Part shown: positions 53,201 through 61,860 of the stretch, one piece after another
How positions within the stretch are numbered: the stretch's first letter is position 1
How the letters are laid out: the number at the start of each line of letters is the position of its first letter
Source of the DNA: Symbiodinium natans
Taxonomy: Eukaryota > Sar > Dinophyceae > Suessiales > Symbiodiniaceae
Assembly: GCA_905221605.1 (NCBI GenBank)
Contig: CAJNDS010002174.1
Location: 428,599 to 492,598 of the forward strand
Length of the DNA: 64,000 nt
Direction: 5' to 3'
Notes under the pieces: generated by a model
What the model was told of the DNA's origin: nothing
Database searches by the model: none
Seen by the model: the letters and a program-made list of their open reading frames with translations, nothing else
Translations under genes and position numbers: made by a program

Positions 53201-53822
53201 AACCCTAAACCCTAACCCTAAACCCTAAACCCTAAACCCTAAACCCTAAACCCAAGATTCAGCTACGAAGCAGACCCAGCCATTGCGCACGTACCCCGGG
53301 CCTTAAACGAATGCCTCGGTTACGACCTGGGGTGCCTCTCGGCCCGCCTGATGCAGATTGCGGTTTAGGGTTTAGGGTTTAGGGTTTAGGGTTTAGGGTT
53401 TAGGGTTTAGGGTTTAGGGTTTAGGGTTTAGGGTTTAGAGTTTTTTGTACCCAACTTTACCTCCACTCCTCCAGCTCAAGACGTGTGTCAAGGCAGCAGC
53501 CCAACCACCCAAGCCTGACCTTCAAGAAAACGATGAGGGACTTTAAGCCCTAAGCCCTAAGCCCGAAGCCCTAAGCCCTAAACCCTAAACCTTAAACCCC
53601 AAACCCGGCCGAACCCCTCAGCTTAAACAACCCTAAACCCTAAACCCTAAACCCTAAACCCTAAACCCTAAACCCTAAACCCTAAACCCTAAACCCTAAA
53701 CCCCAAACCCGGCCGAACCCTTCAACCTAAACCCCTAACCCCCAAACTTCACGGAGGCACCCACAAGAGTTCTTCGTGGATGGGTCGAAAGGCCGTGAGG
53801 TGATCACGCTTCTTGGATGCAG
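41161..53822 (+). CDS. RRM protein (ESRP/hnRNP F-like) with LOTUS-like tail, 11-exon model
   Basis: An RNA-binding protein gene, presumably acting in RNA processing or translation. Joined exons: 41161-41229, 41796-41849, 42849-42922, 44961-44979, 46517-46579, 46920-46964, 47349-47392, 47602-47643, 49212-49244, 52956-53011, 53768-53822. All phases agree, giving about 184 residues with both ends open. Residues about 8-100 form one quasi-RRM: the RNP2-like strand IQLRGLPYRAT, the helix with FLGNHAKYL, the loop/RNP1 stretch LVLNRDGRPSGFG, and the closing strand DRYVEIFLYSERPNK. A linker rich in D and E follows, then VTKQKVLDECRQHMAMPGK, LLLSMLGVALSPGSR, YLKKTDQGLKHFL and FFVDGSKGRE, which resembles a LOTUS/OST-HTH-like block of dinoflagellate RRM proteins (recalled, not searched). 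Seven of ten internal donors are GC. About five residues seem missing between GRCQ and HMRVME relative to animal ESRP, so a microexon may be overlooked. Start and stop are not identified. Confidence 0.85.
41234..41330 (+). repeat. TTTAGGG tract at RRM intron 1 donor
   Basis: Perfect units beginning four bases after the GC donor. The opposite-strand partner is 41710-41790, at the acceptor of the same intron. Confidence 0.93.
41710..41790 (-). repeat. CCCTAAA tract at RRM intron 1 acceptor
   Basis: Eleven units ending six bases before exon 41796. Complementary to the donor-side tract. Confidence 0.93.
41796..41849 (+). CDS. RRM gene exon 2 of model
   Basis: Eighteen codons, phase 0-0, beginning NFLGNHAKYLKNDPNSVQ: the RRM first helix and following loop. 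The acceptor is GCCAG after a long CCCTAAA tract; the donor is GC at 41850. The frame also runs on to a TAG at 41874, so without homology it would pass for a terminal exon. Confidence 0.88.
42849..42922 (+). CDS. RRM gene exon 3 of model (RNP1)
   Basis: Starts after GTGTCAG. It reads LVLNRDGRPSGFGRCQ, the strongest recognisable motif in the window (compare VLNQQGRPSG in animal ESRP). It ends with two bases before GT at 42923, completed by the single base of the next exon. The last eight residues are less family-like, so an earlier donor plus a missed exon is possible. Confidence 0.85.
43130..43276 (-). repeat. CCCTAAA tract
   Basis: About 20 units with two CCCTACA variants, inside RRM-model intron 3. 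Confidence 0.9.
43801..43944. mobile_element. Family C MITE
   Basis: CTTGGAGCTTCATGGTACTT to CCTGAACCTCCAAG, flanked by TA. Confidence 0.78.
44656..44763. mobile_element. Family D MITE
   Basis: TTTGGCCCGGAGCTACC to AACTGGGCTACCAAG. Confidence 0.65.
44961..44979 (+). CDS. RRM gene exon 4 of model, 19-nt microexon
   Basis: CCCAG precedes it and GTGCAG follows. One base completes a codon, then HMRVME. It joins directly to DRYVEIF of the next exon, recreating the helix-2 to strand-4 turn of the family. It is identified only through that join. Confidence 0.75.
45770..45952 (-). repeat. CCCTAAA tract abutting a broken MITE
   Basis: Begins where a family A copy (45729-45766) breaks off. Confidence 0.9.
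46517..46579 (+). CDS. RRM gene exon 5 of model (last RRM strand)
   Basis: Twenty-one codons after GGCCAG: DRYVEIFLYSERPNKLRFKK, then T. This is the closing strand and basic tail of the quasi-RRM. A GC donor at 46580 keeps phase 0; GT sites downstream (46585, 46594) are alternatives. Confidence 0.88.
46920..46964 (+). CDS. RRM gene exon 6 of model (acidic linker)
   Basis: Fifteen codons, ALGTDPDVEMEQEFE, after TGGGAG. The donor GCTGCG is identical to that of exon 2. A short acidic spacer after the RRM fits the family, but the sequence is not conserved enough to prove the exon. Confidence 0.65.
47349..47392 (+). CDS. RRM gene exon 7 of model
   Basis: After CTCTGTAG: ALGVTKQKVLDECR plus two bases, with donor GCTGGG. 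The two bases and the first base of the next exon restore glutamine, giving ECRQHMAMPGK, the expected start of the LOTUS-like block. An open frame continues to 47424, where a GT offers an alternative. Confidence 0.8.
47602..47643 (+). CDS. RRM gene exon 8 of model
   Basis: After CCTGAG: HMAMPGKSPLLLS plus AT before donor GCCAGC. The split codon becomes methionine with the G that opens the next exon, producing LLLSMLGVALS. Both neighbours match family sequence across the joins. Confidence 0.82.
47945..48272. mobile_element. Family F MITE with CCCTAAA and duplicated end
   Basis: CTTCCCCTACCACCCCCC to GGGTAGTAGGGGAACC. A CCCTAAA tract lies inside, and the stretch ACAGAGGGGGGCAGTATAGA occurs twice (about 48197 and 48233). 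Confidence 0.75.
48064..48198 (-). repeat. CCCTAAA tract inside a family F MITE
   Basis: About 17 units lie between the body and the 3' end of a MITE at 47945-48272. Confidence 0.88.
49212..49244 (+). CDS. RRM gene exon 9 of model, 33 nt
   Basis: TTGCCAG, then one base, LGVALSPGSR and two bases before GTGCTT. Joining to the next exon gives GSRLYLKKTDQGL. The intron that follows is 3.7 kb and contains a complete inverted-repeat transposon. Confidence 0.85.
50220..50785. repeat. Giant inverted repeat (hairpin)
   Basis: Arms of about 260 bp, mostly ATCCAAAAA runs and their complement, with landmarks GGAGCCGGGAGGCCGCC (left) and GGCGGCCTCCCGGCTCC (right) and GCTCCTGGCCTCAAAAACC / GAGGCCAGGAGC. 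Centre near 50505. Confidence 0.92.
50990..52720. repeat. Degenerate tandem units, GAGGATTTCTTAGGGTGTGG core
   Basis: About twenty units of roughly 70-110 bp carry variants of this core, followed by a CTCTTAAT-like segment and ATTACGAACGA. Frames are broken throughout. Confidence 0.85.
52956..53011 (+). CDS. RRM gene exon 10 of model
   Basis: After CTCTGCCAG: YLKKTDQGLKHFLAQQLS, a helix expected in the LOTUS-like block. GC donor at 53012 (GCAAGA). The single leftover base pairs with AG of the next exon as lysine, keeping the spacing to FFVDG equal to that expected for the family. Confidence 0.82.
53768..53822 (+). CDS. RRM gene exon 11 of model
   Basis: After CCACAAG: FFVDGSKGREVITLLGC, the C-terminal strand pair of a LOTUS/OST-HTH-like fold. 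It ends before GTTGAG. The gene probably continues beyond it, since no stop is reached. Confidence 0.82.
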
Positions 53823-54183
53823 GTTGAGAGGGCTTTAGGGTTTAGTGTTTAGTGTTTAGGTTTAGGGTTTAGGGTTTAGGGTTTAGGGTTTAGGGTTTAG
53901 GGTTTAGGGTTTAGGGTTTAGGGTTTAGGGTTTAGGGTTTAGGGTTTAGGGGTGCGGGTTTAGGGGGTGTAGGTTGTAGGGCTTAGGGTTTAGGCATGGG
54001 TCCAGGGTATACGCTGTAGTTTCCCTAGGAAATGTCTTTCAGCTTAAGGGAATCGACAGTGGACTATTGAAATGCTTTCGTTGGTTCTAAGTTGGGTATA
54101 CCCTAAACTCTAAACCCTAAACCCAAGCTCCCTTATCCCCTGCATACTGAAAGACTCACGCGGTAGACTCCAAGTGCTCACAG

Positions 54184-54260
54184 ATGAAGAGTCCAAGTGT
54201 CGCACAGCATGTCGTTCCTGAACTGGGCTTTTCGAAAGGAACTCAAATTCAGTTACTCTG
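54184..54260 (+). CDS. Candidate exon
   Basis: CTCACAG / MKSPSVAQHVVPELGFSKGT then QIQLL plus two bases / GTAAGA. A strong donor. Could continue the RRM gene or start a new one. Confidence 0.45.
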
Positions 54261-54804
54261 GTAAGATCTTAGAAGGCCGTCTGCTATTCATTGTAAACCC
54301 CTGTTACTACTCTTTGCTGAAGAGCCCCCCCAAACATACAAAATGCTACTCTCTATATTACCCTCATAAGGAATATATGAAGCAGGGCTTATATTATTGT
54401 TTTGGTGAGTGTATATAAGGTTCCTTTTGAATATTGGTGAGTGTATGTATTTGGTGTCCTTTTGGGGGGTACAAGAAATACATACCCTACTTCATATGGG
54501 GGTTCTTGAGCATTTCGTTGGTTATGGTGCCGCGGCGTGGGTGCCCTAAGAAATGCCCAGGAATGACAACAGTTCACGCGCCTGGGATCTGTTCGGGACA
54601 CCTTACGCCTACCTTTCACAACGGGGTTCCGTATAGGGTTTACAGGGTTTAGGGCCTTGGGTGCCGTTACGGTGTCAATATGGACTACACCCTAAACCCT
54701 AAACCCCAAACCCTAAACCCTAAACCCTAACCCCCAACATTTGGCCCCGTGATTTGAAAGAAAGAACCTCGAGCCTAATACCCGAAAGGCTGTCGGGCTC
54801 TTCA

Positions 54805-55053
54805 TTGTGAAGTTCATGGTACTTATTAACCAGTTATAATTGGGTTTTATGTTTTTAGGTTTAGGGTTTTAGGGGTTTAGGGTTTAGGGTTAGGGTTTAG
54901 GGTTTAGGGGTACTTGATAATCAAATATAAGTGTACTTAAAACCCACTGATAAGCCCCTCAAGTGCCCCACTATGGTTATAAGTACAGTTCTAAGTACGA
55001 TTATCATTGATTAATCTATTATCATTGATTAATCAGTACGATGAACCTCCAAG
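54805..55053. mobile_element. Family C MITE containing TTTAGGG
   Basis: GTTCATGGTACTTATTAACC at the left, GATGAACCTCCAAG at the right, with a telomere-type tract at 54855-54910 and a duplicated ATTATCATTGATTAATC inside. Confidence 0.7.
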
Positions 55054-55085
55054 TAGTGATGCGAACCCTGCTCGGGTTTGGGGTT

Positions 55086-55345
55086 TGGGGTTTAGGGTTT
55101 AGGGTTTATTTAGGGTTTAGGGTGTTTAGGGTGTTTAGGGTGTTTAGGGGGTTTAGGGGGTTTAGGGGGTTTAGGGGGTTTAAGGGGTTTAGGGGGTTCA
55201 GGGGGTTTAGGGGGTTTAGGGGGTTTAGGGGGGTTAGGGGGTTTAGGGGGTTTAGGGGGTTTAGGGGGTTTAGGGGGTTTAGGGGGTTTAGGGGGTTTAG
55301 GGGGTTTAGGGGTTTAGGGGGTTTGGGGGGGTTAGGGCGTTTTGG
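55086..55345 (+). repeat. TTTAGGGGG nine-base field
   Basis: More than twenty nine-base units (GGTTTAGGGG type) after TTTAGGGTG. Reads as RGF repeats; non-coding. Confidence 0.9.
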
Positions 55346-55391
55346 GCGTTTAGGGATTTAGGGAGTTTAGGGTTTAGGCTTCAGGGTTGAG

Positions 55392-55462
55392 AGCCGAGAA
55401 AATACTCGCAAGGTATCTCCGGGCGCCTGGCAACAAGCTGGGTCTTGCTGCCCGGGCCCCGA
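55392..55462 (+). CDS. Candidate exon
   Basis: GTTGAG then AEKILARYLRAPGNKLGLAA and RAPR. Helical, basic. GGGTTC at the end gives a donor only a few bases on. Confidence 0.45.
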
Positions 55463-55499
55463 GGGGTTCAGGAGGGTTTAGTGTTTAGTGTTTCGTGTT

Positions 55500-55658
55500 T
55501 AGTGTTTAGTGTTTAGGGTTTAGGGTTTAGGGTTTAGGGTTTAGGGTTTAGGTTTAGGGTTTAGGGTTTAGGGTTTAGGGTTTAGGGTTTAGGGTTTAGG
55601 GTTTAGGGTTTAGGGTTTAGGGTTTAGGGTTTAGGGTTTAGGGTTTAGGGTTTAGGGT
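55500..55658 (+). repeat. TTTAGGG tract
   Basis: About 22 units, with TTTAGTG variants first. Confidence 0.92.
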
Positions 55659-55660
55659 GG

Positions 55661-55756
55661 GAGGGCTTCGCCTTCGGAACCCAAGACCTCAAGGGACTCG
55701 ACCTTTGCGGTGGTACCCTTGGGTCTGGGGGCCCTTTTTCAAGATCCCTAAGGTAG
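55661..55756 (+). CDS. Candidate exon
   Basis: Frame EGFAFGTQDLKGLDLCGGTL then GSGGPFSRSLR, to TAG at 55756. CTCAAG at 55691 is a possible acceptor. Confidence 0.35.
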   Translation, partial: EGFAFGTQDLKGLDLCGGTLGSGGPFSRSLR

Positions 55757-56119
55757 TATAACCCTAAACCCCAAACCCCAAACCCTAAACCCCAAACCCT
55801 AAACCCTAAACCCTAAACCCCAAACCCTAAACCCTAAACCCTAAACCCTAAACTAGGAGTAGATTAAGGGAAACCTTTAGGGGTACATCCTTCGGAGGGG
55901 TTCGAGTCTTCATCCCTCGTAGCTTAGCTGCGACTCCTACAATAAGGGCTTGTTATTTCAAAAATCAGAACCTGCAAAGCAGTAGGCGCAGCCTTCAGCG
56001 TAAGAAGAACCTGCAGCGAAGTAGCCCTAAACCCTAAACCCTAAACGCTAAACCCTAAACCCCATTGCTTCAAGTAGGCAACAGGGTTCAGGATGGATCG
56101 GGTTTAGAGCCCGGTTCAG

Positions 56120-56169
56120 GGACCTGGAGATTGCGAAAAGGGGTTCTATGTTGTGGTTCAGGGGTTTTC
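56120..56169 (+). CDS. Candidate exon before a MITE
   Basis: GGTTCAG / GPGDCEKGFYVVVQGF. The frame stays open into a family C copy that starts near 56180. Confidence 0.38.
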
Positions 56170-56179
56170 AGGAGATCAA

Positions 56180-56334
56180 CTGCGGGGTTCGTGGTACCCC
56201 TCTTAATTAGGGTTCAGGCTTATGACGGTACTTAGAATTGTACTGGTAACCATATTAGAGCGCTTAAGGGGGCTTCTACGTGGGCTATAAGTACAGTTAG
56301 AATTGGTTAAGAAGTAGCATGGAATGAACCTCCA
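56180..56334. mobile_element. Family C MITE
   Basis: GCGGGGTTCGTGGTACC to GAATGAACCTCCAAG. It shows the uninterrupted form GGGCTATAAGTACAG of the site that carries the insertion in the 39474 copy. Confidence 0.7.
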
Positions 56335-56854
56335 AGAATCCTATAGGGGGCAGGTGACGCAGGGTTTAGGGTTTAGGGTCTAGGGTTTAGCGTTTAGGGT
56401 TTAGGGTTTAGGGTTTAGGGTTGCAGTGTTGCAGGGGGTAGTTGCAGGGTTTAGGGACAGGGTTTGGGTGGGCGTTTAGGGTTTTGGGCTTGAAACGCAT
56501 CAACAAAAGCTCAAAATACGATCAAGCAGCACCTTCTTTCCCATAGTTTAAAATTTAGCCGTTTGGGAGTTTTCTTGAGTGGCTTTGGGCTGAAGGCACG
56601 TAAACCTCCCTAAGCCCTAAACTCTCAACCCTTAGGCGGAGTTGTGCAGGGTCTTGGGGGTTTCAGGTTTTAGGTTCGACATTTTGGGAGGGCTTTGGGT
56701 CAGGGTCAAAGCCGGCTCACTTAGAGGGGTTTAGGGTTTCAGGGTTTAGGGTTTAGGGTTTAGGGTTTGGAGCACCTTTCTGATGTGTAAACGAAACTGA
56801 CAAAGCTGCAGTATGTCACACCTAGAACCTATGGCCTTTGCCCGAAGCCCCATG

Positions 56855-56940
56855 GAAAAACCCTAAACCCCAAACTCCTACATGGAAAAACCCTAAACCC
56901 CAAACTCCTACATGGAAAAACCCTAAACCCCAAACTCCTG
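56855..56940. repeat. Three tandem 29-bp units
   Basis: CATGGAAAAACCCTAAACCC followed by CAAACTCCTA, three times almost without change; a telomere-type unit embedded in each. Confidence 0.9.
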
Positions 56941-57326
56941 ATCAGTTGTCGTAAGCCGAGGAGTTTGGCCAGGAAATGTCCCAGGACGCCACGCGCGGAG
57001 CTTAGGGCACAGAAGCCAGAGACTCCAAATACCCCTTGGAACAAAGTTTCGGGGGGAGGGTTTAGGGTTTAGGGCTTAGGGTTTAGGGTTTGGGGTTTAG
57101 GGTTTAGGGTTTAGGGTTTAGGTTCTTACAGGTAGTAGAGGGAATTGGAGAATTGGGATTCCTTAGTCTGACACCCTCTAAGGCATGATATAGGGGTCCT
57201 AATGTCCTAAGCCCCTATACCAAGAACCGGTCAGCCTGGGCCATTCGCTTGCCCACGACAAATGCCCCATACTGCCCCATTCAAAGTTCAGGGTTTAGGG
57301 TGTAGGGCTCAGGGCTTCGGAAAGAT

Positions 57327-57419
57327 GTCAGAGCTTCGAGCTTTCCCGCATCGCGCTTCCTCTCCACTGCTGACCTTGTTATTCTGGGCACTAACTTGGA
57401 CGGCATACAGCGTGGCATG
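57327..57419 (+). CDS. Small ORF, membrane-span candidate
   Basis: After AAAG: MSELRAFPHRASSPLLTLLF then WALTWTAYSVA, stop TGA. A minus-strand ORF (57281-57463) with basic, coding-like sequence overlaps it. Strand undecided. Confidence 0.3.
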
Positions 57420-57733
57420 AGTTCTGTGCTGCTTTTCAACTTAACATCAATAGATAGTCTCAATAACAGAAATTAGTGTGGAAACTTGTTATCTCGACAT
57501 AGTAGCCTGACTCAAGAGGCTAAGCTTCAAAAAGCTGCAGCGAGGACAGTAGGCTGTAACAGGACCTCCTACGATCTCGGGGTGCCTCTAGGCGACAACA
57601 ACCCCCACACCCTAAAGCCTAAACTCAAGCCTTAAAACCCTAGAAGCCCTACCAGTAAACCCTAACCCTAAACCCTAAACCCTGAACCCTAAACCCTACC
57701 AAACCCCCTAAGGGGCCCTGACTGCTTCGCCAG

Positions 57734-57820
57734 GTCCATGTTCATGACTGCCGGAGAGGTGTCATGCAAGGCCCTGGCTGTACTTTGTGGTTCGGCTTTG
57801 TTCGTCCTTGTCTGTCCCTG
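57734..57820 (+). CDS. Candidate exon, transmembrane segment
   Basis: TCGCCAG, one base, SMFMTAGEVSCKALAVLCGS then ALFVLVCP / GC donor (GCTTAGGG). A hydrophobic span of about 18 residues. Confidence 0.48.
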
Positions 57821-58089
57821 GCTTAGGGTTTAGGGTTTAGCGTTTAGGGTTTGGGTTTAGGGTTTAGGGTTTCGGGTTTAGGGTTTAGGGTTCAGGGTTT
57901 AGGCTTTAGGGTTTATAGGGTTTAGGCTTTAGGGTTTAGGGCTTAGGGCTTAGGGCTTAGGGTTGACGTGTTCCCCTTGCTGCTCCCAGTCAGTGCCAAT
58001 TTGTTTTTTCGTTCCGTTTGCTATCAGGTGCAGCTCCTTCTAAGCCCATAGGCCAAGTACCCAAGCGCCTGAGACTGTGTTAACTGCAT

Positions 58090-58475
58090 GTTGATGGGCT
58101 CCCAAAACCCTAAACCCTAAACCCTAAACCCCTAAACCCCTAAACCCCTAAACCCCTAAACCCCTAAACCCCTAAACCCCTAAACCCTGAATCCTAGGGG
58201 TTACGAGGTGCTACCCCCACGATATGCCAATACCAGGCAAGGATACGAACCCTATCAGCCCTAAGCCCAATTCCCAGACTCGAGCTTGGGAATGTTCGGG
58301 TTGAACCCTAAACCCTAAACCCTAATTCCTAAACCCTAACCCCCAAACCCTAAACCCTAAACCCTAAACCCTAAACCCTAAACCCTAAACCCTAAACCCT
58401 AAACCCTAAACCCTAAGCCCTAAACCCTAAACCCTAAACCCTAAACCCTAAACCCTAAACCCTAAACCCTAACCT
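58090..58475 (-). repeat. CCCCTAAA and CCCTAAA tracts
   Basis: Eight-base units to 58190, an island, then about 21 heptamers from 58305. Confidence 0.9.
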
Positions 58476-58505
58476 TAGTGTTCTAAATCTGCGCTGTGGG
58501 CCCAG

Positions 58506-58553
58506 CATCAGAACTCCTCGGGCTGCTCCTCCGGGTTTGCAAGGCTAGCAACT
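58506..58553 (+). CDS. Candidate exon
   Basis: GGCCCAG, two bases, SELLGLLLRVCKASN / GTAAAC. Leucine-rich helix. Confidence 0.43.
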
Positions 58554-58644
58554 GTAAACCCCTAAACCCCTAAACCCCTGTTTAGGGTTTAGGGTTTAGG
58601 GTTTAGGGTTTAGGGTTTAGGGTAGCCCCCTGAAGCCCTACACG

Positions 58645-58755
58645 TTGGGATGTTCCCCTCATACGAACAGTCCTTAAAAGGGATTTGTAATCGGGGGTGC
58701 TGCAAAAAAAAGGTGTAATAATCCCTATTAAGGGCTGTTAGTACAAGGCGGAACT
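58645..58755. mobile_element. Family A MITE, 3' end lost to CCCTAAA
   Basis: Left repeat TTGGGATGTTCCCCTC, body to AAGGCGGAAC, then CTAAACCC instead of the terminal repeat. Confidence 0.72.
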
Positions 58756-58777
58756 AAACCCTAAACCCTAAACCCCA

Positions 58778-58846
58778 AAAATAGAATCCCTACGCATGCC
58801 ATGCGGCACGGCGCAGGAGATCTCCACCCCATACTCTGAGCTGTAG
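58778..58846 (+). CDS. Candidate terminal exon
   Basis: Frame IESLRMPCGTAQEISTPYSE then L, TAG at 58844. GGCGCAG at 58815 is the likely acceptor, leaving a nine-codon ending. Confidence 0.38.
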   Translation, partial: KIESLRMPCGTAQEISTPYSEL

Positions 58847-59097
58847 GGCCTAATTGTCTGAGACTGGGGTTTAGGGTTTAGGGTTTAGGGTTTAGGGTTT
58901 AGGGTTTAGGGTTTAGGGTTTAGGGTTTAGGGTTTAGGGTTTCTGATTCAGAACCCTATATACTAAGCTCCATTTGCCGACTTTTTTGGCGGTTATGCCC
59001 CAAACTTGGGGCTGTACCCAGCTGTTTTGTAGGGTTTGGGAGTCCTAAACCCTACACCCTGAACCCTCAACCCTCAACCGTAAACCTAAACCCTAAG

Positions 59098-59231
59098 AGT
59101 CACTGGCCGAAACACCCATGGCCAAATCGCAGGCGCCGACGGCCACTCTGCAACTCCCCGCTGGTGACGAGTCTCCGCCCTTGGCCCCAGCTGCACTCTC
59201 TCAAGTGCGGGTGCCGATTTCGGAGGGCTGA
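59098..59231 (+). CDS. Candidate exon, long open frame with stop
   Basis: CCTAAG then SLAETPMAKSQAPTATLQLP and GDESPPLAPAALSQVRVPIS, stop TGA at 59229. Ala/Pro-rich and low complexity; 43 codons. Confidence 0.48.
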
Positions 59232-59470
59232 GGCTGAAATTGGGAAGGGGTTCCCAAACCCTAAACCCGGGGAGCGTTTATCGCCTAAACCTGGAGTGAT
59301 TTTTGCCCAAACCCGGAGGGCCTAAACTTCTAAACCCTAGTCTTCTAACCCTGAGCCCTAAACCCTAAACTCCCAAATCCCAAACTCCCAAACCCCACAC
59401 TCCTCAACCCTAAGCCCCTGCCAATTCCTAAATGCCCTTGCCCTGAGGAAAGCCGCCAGAGTCTTCCCAG

Positions 59471-59533
59471 CATCCTCGCCGATGCCACCAGGGTGCGGGG
59501 AGCAAGAAGCTTGCTGTGGTCTGTAGGAATAAG
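59471..59533 (+). CDS. Candidate exon, strong donor
   Basis: TTCCCAG / HPRRCHQGAGSKKLAVVCRN then K / GTACGT. Twenty-one codons; an alternative frame (ADATRVRGARSLLWSVG) is also open. Confidence 0.47.
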
Positions 59534-59704
59534 GTACGTACCTTATATCCCCCTATATATATATACATAAGTATATACATATATATATATATACACTCTT
59601 TAAGGATTATATAGGGGTACCTCGTTCACTCATTCCCTACTAACCAACAGCAAGGAAAGTCTGGGTATGGGGTTGAGGGTTGGGGGTGTGTAGGGTTGAG
59701 GGTT

Positions 59705-59835
59705 CAGAGGGTTTAGGGCTTAGGGCTTATAGGGCTTAGGGCATAGGGCATAGGGCTTCGGGCTTAGGGCTTAGGGCTTAGGGCTTAGGGCTTAGGGCTT
59801 AGGGCTGAGGGCTTAGGGCTTAGGGCTTAGGGCTA
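59705..59835 (+). repeat. CTTAGGG heptamer array
   Basis: About 16 copies of a C-for-T variant, homogeneous over 130 bp, with CATAGGG and CTGAGGG variants. Confidence 0.9.
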
Positions 59836-60054
59836 TGGCTTGGTGGATACTTCCCAGCTTTTGCGTCTCCAATTGGTGGAGTCCCTAAACCCGAAACCCT
59901 AAACCGCAAACCCCAAACCCTCATCCCTAAACCCTAAACCCTAGACCCTAAACCCTAAACCCTAAACCCTAAACCCTAAACCCTAAACCCTAAACCCTAA
60001 ACCCTAAACCCTAAACCCTCACAAGTTTGGAATTTTGCATGTCGTTGGGCTCAG

Positions 60055-60122
60055 GGCTTTGATTGGCTTGGGCCTGAGGCGCTACTATCAGAAGTCCCTC
60101 CACGCTCCTTAAGTGAGCCGAG
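60055..60122 (+). CDS. Candidate exon
   Basis: GGCTCAG / GFDWLGPEALLSEVPPRSLS then EP / GTTTAGGG. Confidence 0.52.
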
Positions 60123-60476
60123 GTTTAGGGTTTGGGGTTTGGGGTTTGGGGTTTGGGGTTTGGGGTCTGGGGTCTAGGGGCCTAGGGGTCTAGGGGTTCG
60201 GGGTTTGGGGTTTGGGGTTTGGGGTTTTGGGGCTTGGGTGCATCACCAGATCTCCATGCTTGAGCAATTTTGACGGGTAAGCGGGATTGGTGGACTGGGG
60301 GGGGGGGGGTTCAAACAACCCTGAAGCCTACAACCCAAACCCTAAGCCCTAAACCCTAAACCCCAAGCCCTAAACCCAAAACCCAAAACCCTAAACCCTA
60401 AACCCTAAACCCCAAGCCCCAAACCCTAAACCCTAAACCCTAAACCCCAAACCCAAACCCAGGGGTAGCCGGCCAG

Positions 60477-60554
60477 GTCGGTCGGGAGCAACTGCGGCAA
60501 TTTGGGCACCCGCCGCGCCAACGAGAACAACGGACCGTGTTGATAGCGTTCTTT
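60477..60554 (+). CDS. Candidate exon
   Basis: CGGCCAG / VGREQLRQFGHPPRQREQRT then VLIAFF / GTTTAGGG. Basic then hydrophobic. Confidence 0.53.
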
Positions 60555-60559
60555 AGTTT

Positions 60560-60657
60560 AGGGTTTCGGGTTTCGGGTTTAGGGTTTAGGGTTTAGGGTT
60601 TAGGGTTTAGGGTTTAGGGTTTAGGGTTTAGGGTTTAGGGTTTAGGGTTTAGGGCTT
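60560..60657 (+). repeat. TTTAGGG tract
   Basis: Thirteen units starting at the donor of the 60477 exon. Confidence 0.9.
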
Positions 60658-60678
60658 AAGTTCAAGGTGCATATGTAA

Positions 60679-60760
60679 TCCAAGGTTCCCTAATACTCCC
60701 TACTAAGGCTCCCTAAGCTTTTTTAAGGTTCCCTAGGTAGCTACCCCCCTTGAGCCCCCC
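60679..60760. repeat. Family G repeat
   Basis: GGTTCCCTAATACTCCCT through GGTTCCCTAGGTAGCTACC. Confidence 0.6.
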
Positions 60761-60976
60761 TCCCTTAAGAACCTATAACGTGTGGGCAGGGGACTTGACT
60801 TTACCTATGTAGGGTGTTGGGGTTAAGGGTTTAGGGTTTGAGGGTTAAAGGTTTAAGGGTGTAAGCGCTTAGGTTTTAGGGTTTAGGTGTTCAGGGGTCT
60901 AGTCACTAGGTGCTGCTCAGGGTTAGGGCCTGAAAGTTTGGGGTTTAGGGTTTAGGGTTTAGGGTTTAATCTGCAG

Positions 60977-61047
60977 GGGACGGGCTTGAAAGACGAGTTG
61001 CGTCGAAGCGCCAGGACCTGCCACCGGCAACCTCAGCGATCTCGGAG
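60977..61047 (+). CDS. Candidate exon
   Basis: TCTGCAG / GTGLKDELRRSARTCHRQPQ then RSR / GTGCTC. The same frame stays open to TAG at 61088. Confidence 0.5.
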
Positions 61048-61203
61048 GTGCTCGAAGCTTCAGAAGTTTGCTTTGTTCAGGGTTTAGGGTTTAGGCTTTA
61101 GGGTTTAGGGTTTAGGGTTTAGGGCTTAGGGTTTAGGGTTTGGGGTAGCTAGGGGTCGAGGATTGAGGGGAAGCCTCGAGGCTTGAGCCTCTAAACTTTC
61201 CAG

Positions 61204-61315
61204 CCCCATTGACGAGGGTTACACGCAATTATGTGAAGGTCACGGCCCGGGGATGAAGGGCGGGGGGCCGGGGAGCCAAGAACTAAAAACAGTTTTGAAT
61301 GAGAAACTCTGCTGA
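61204..61315 (+). CDS. Candidate terminal exon
   Basis: TTTCCAG, one base, PIDEGYTQLCEGHGPGMKGG then QELKTVLNEKLC, TGA at 61313. Minus-strand ORFs overlap but look less natural. Confidence 0.48.
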
Positions 61316-61513
61316 CGGCCTGTTGCCGGTCTCGCGAAAACCCCTCGAAACTTTCTGGTGTCCAAAATAGGCCCCCAAACAATTTGCAACGAGCGGCCCT
61401 GATTGGCTTTAGAAACTTTAGTCAATGGTTTCGGTTTCCCGCATTAGTCCGCAGGCCCCCTGGCCAGGGAGCCACAAAGCCTATACTAAACCGGGTCCAA
61501 CAGTACTAGATAC

Positions 61514-61613
61514 TTGGGATGTTCCCCCTTATACTAGCAGTGCTTAGTAGGGATGAGTCTCGGGGGTACTACATTCCCTATGAAGGACTGTTCGTATACA
61601 GGGGAACACCCCA
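61514..61613. mobile_element. Family A MITE
   Basis: Complete, TTGGGATGTTCCCCCTTA to GGGGAACACCCCAA. Confidence 0.8.
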
Positions 61614-61860
61614 ATCTTTACTAGTTACCAAGACGGGTCCTTGTAGTTGTAGCTGGTGTGCCTTTACATAGAGCTCTCTGCCCAGTCAAGACGAGTATAA
61701 ATCAGAACTATACGGGAGAACACCCTACGCATGGTACTCATAGAACTTATGCGATGGCATAGCTGTATCGGACAAGGCCTTGCTTCCTCATGCTGTTATT
61801 TTCCTTAACAAGAACCTAGGAGGAGGCACTTCAACCCTAAACCCTGAACCTTAAACCGCG

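Noticed and set aside
53269-53361. Open island YEADPAIAHVPRALNECLGY between RRM exons 10 and 11
   Set aside because: All three frames are open, and including it breaks the spacing between HFLAQ and FFVDG. Alternative exon use is not excluded.
55041-55361. RGF-repeat ORF of 106 codons
   Set aside because: Translation of the TTTAGGGGG field.
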